The notes beneath the pieces were generated by a model, which was not told where the DNA came from, did no database searches, and saw only the letters and a program-made list of their open reading frames with translations. Position numbers and translations under genes: made by a program. Positions 63,394-64,000 of a stretch of DNA of 64,000 nt are shown one piece after another. Numbering within the stretch: position 1 is the stretch's first letter; every line of letters starts with the position of its first letter. The DNA comes from Leeuwenhoekiella sp. (GTDB taxonomy: Bacteria; Bacteroidota; Bacteroidia; Flavobacteriales; Flavobacteriaceae): NCBI GenBank assembly GCA_002708845.1, contig PAPI01000023.1, positions 1-64,000 of the forward strand, in the 5' to 3' direction.

Positions 63394-64000
63394 ATGAAAC
63401 AGTCGAATAACCCATTTATTCTAGCATTGAAAGCCCGTAACCTGACCGTTGAAATTCATCATCATTCAGCGTATCAAATTGTCTTATCCAATGATACTCC
63501 TTTTAATTCTACTATTGATGGAACATTATACGAACGTATTCACGGTTTTCTGATAAAACCCCACGTTCGCCACTTTTGTGTTGCAGAAAAGGGAACATTA
63601 AATGTTTTAAATATAGAACCTTATTCCACCATTGGCTTAGAATTATCAAGCAGATTTAAAGAAGATGATAATATAGTTTTTGACTCGCCGTCAGAAACAA
63701 ATAATTTCTTTGGAACTAAAAAGGATAGTTTAGACATCTACAAGATAATCGATGCCTTAATCGCCAAATTACCCTTAACCGATTATGATGACAGGATTAC
63801 AAAAATTGTGGATTACATCAAAGCCAATTATTTTCAGTCTGATATCACGCCACAAACATTTGCCGATATCGTTTTTCTTTCTCCGTCCCGTCTAGCATCA
63901 CTTTTTAAGCAACAAACTGGTAGTAGTCTCTCAAAATATTTATTGTGGACCCGCTTACGGCAGGCCATTTATCTCACTCTTTCAGATAAAGACAGAAGCC
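63394..64000 (+). CDS. AraC-family transcriptional regulator (partial, 3' end outside window)
   Basis: The frame from the ATG at 63394 reads MKQSNNPFILALKARNLTVE, with a cupin-like N-terminal part containing HHHSAYQIVLS, and from about residue 150 the AraC/XylS DNA-binding start DITPQTFADIVFLSPSRLAS followed by FKQQTGSS. The second HTH is outside the window. A TAAATTTA sequence ends 3 nt before the ATG. It is the last visible cargo gene and may regulate the DUF2000 gene. Confidence 0.82.
   Translation, partial: MKQSNNPFILALKARNLTVEIHHHSAYQIVLSNDTPFNSTIDGTLYERIHGFLIKPHVRHFCVAEKGTLNVLNIEPYSTIGLELSSRFKEDDNIVFDSPSETNNFFGTKKDSLDIYKIIDALIAKLPLTDYDDRITKIVDYIKANYFQSDITPQTFADIVFLSPSRLASLFKQQTGSSLSKYLLWTRLRQAIYLTLSDKDRS

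Larger units (their letters stand above)
60485..64000 (+). mobile_element. Left part of an integrative element (tRNA-fMet site), continues beyond window
   Basis: The region begins at a truncated tRNA and carries a tyrosine integrase directly inside. All its genes run away from the tRNA end and the DNA is visibly AT-richer than the flank. The cargo seen is a MarR-GNAT protein, a DUF2000 protein and an AraC regulator; no conjugation or replication gene is in the window. The right end lies outside, so the size and type are unknown. Confidence 0.65.

Noticed and set aside
60485-64000. Defence island or prophage
   Set aside because: No restriction, toxin-antitoxin, phage structural or lysis gene is seen in the visible part; only an integrase and regulator-like genes.

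Overview
The window is chromosomal DNA of a member of the Flavobacteriaceae (Bacteroidota); the genus cannot be fixed from the sequence. The evidence is the type IX secretion/gliding genes porU, porV and gldJ, a SusC/SusD pair, a str operon ordered rpsL-rpsG-fusA-rpsJ without tuf, many lipoproteins, and the Bacteroidota promoter box TAnnTTTG in front of many genes instead of E. coli-type -10 boxes. Base composition is moderate to AT-rich throughout and clearly AT-richer after about 60.5 kb.

Layout. 0-3.3 kb: minus-strand str operon (S12, S7, EF-G, S10). 3.4-11.9 kb: an Omp85-type barrel, then a SusC-SusD operon with two extra lipoproteins and no sugar-cleaving enzyme. 11.9-24.5 kb: housekeeping genes (rlmB, rhomboid, rarA, yjjG-like, deacetylase-like, radC, mpl, obg) ending in a fused hypoxanthine phosphoribosyltransferase-adenylate kinase. 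24.6-26.3 kb: divergent purK-purE, so purine salvage and synthesis face each other across one control region. 26.5-35.1 kb: M3 peptidase, glycosyltransferase, a GbsR-type regulator with three small membrane proteins, gcvP. 35.2-39.9 kb: UbiA-like membrane protein, ECF sigma factor with a zinc anti-sigma, methyltransferase plus glycosyltransferase 2, PafA phosphatase. 40-46.5 kb: Mla-type ABC pair, DUF389 protein, GDP-mannose synthesis enzyme, SprT-like, SDR, M28 peptidase. 46.5-56.8 kb: pdhC-pdhA-cdd-porV-porU on the minus strand and divergent gldJ, the T9SS neighbourhood. 56.9-60.4 kb: murF, tRNA-Val(GAC), a TIM-barrel lipoprotein and an Fpg/Nei glycosylase.

From 60,485 to the window end lies the left part of an integrative element: a 3' half of an initiator tRNA (attachment site) followed by a tyrosine integrase, a MarR-GNAT protein lacking its N-terminus, a DUF2000 protein and the start of an AraC regulator. 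The element runs out of the window.

The points most worth a second look are the element boundary, a set of genes whose TAnnTTT(G/A) box lies exactly 4 nt before the start codon (probably leaderless mRNAs), the purine control region with its inverted repeat, a possible small RNA after purE, the zincless Fpg, and the GbsR-membrane-protein cassette. I saw no CRISPR array, prophage, complete insertion sequence or rRNA. The only stretch above 300 bases without a protein gene is 58,200-58,652, which holds a tRNA and several hairpins.
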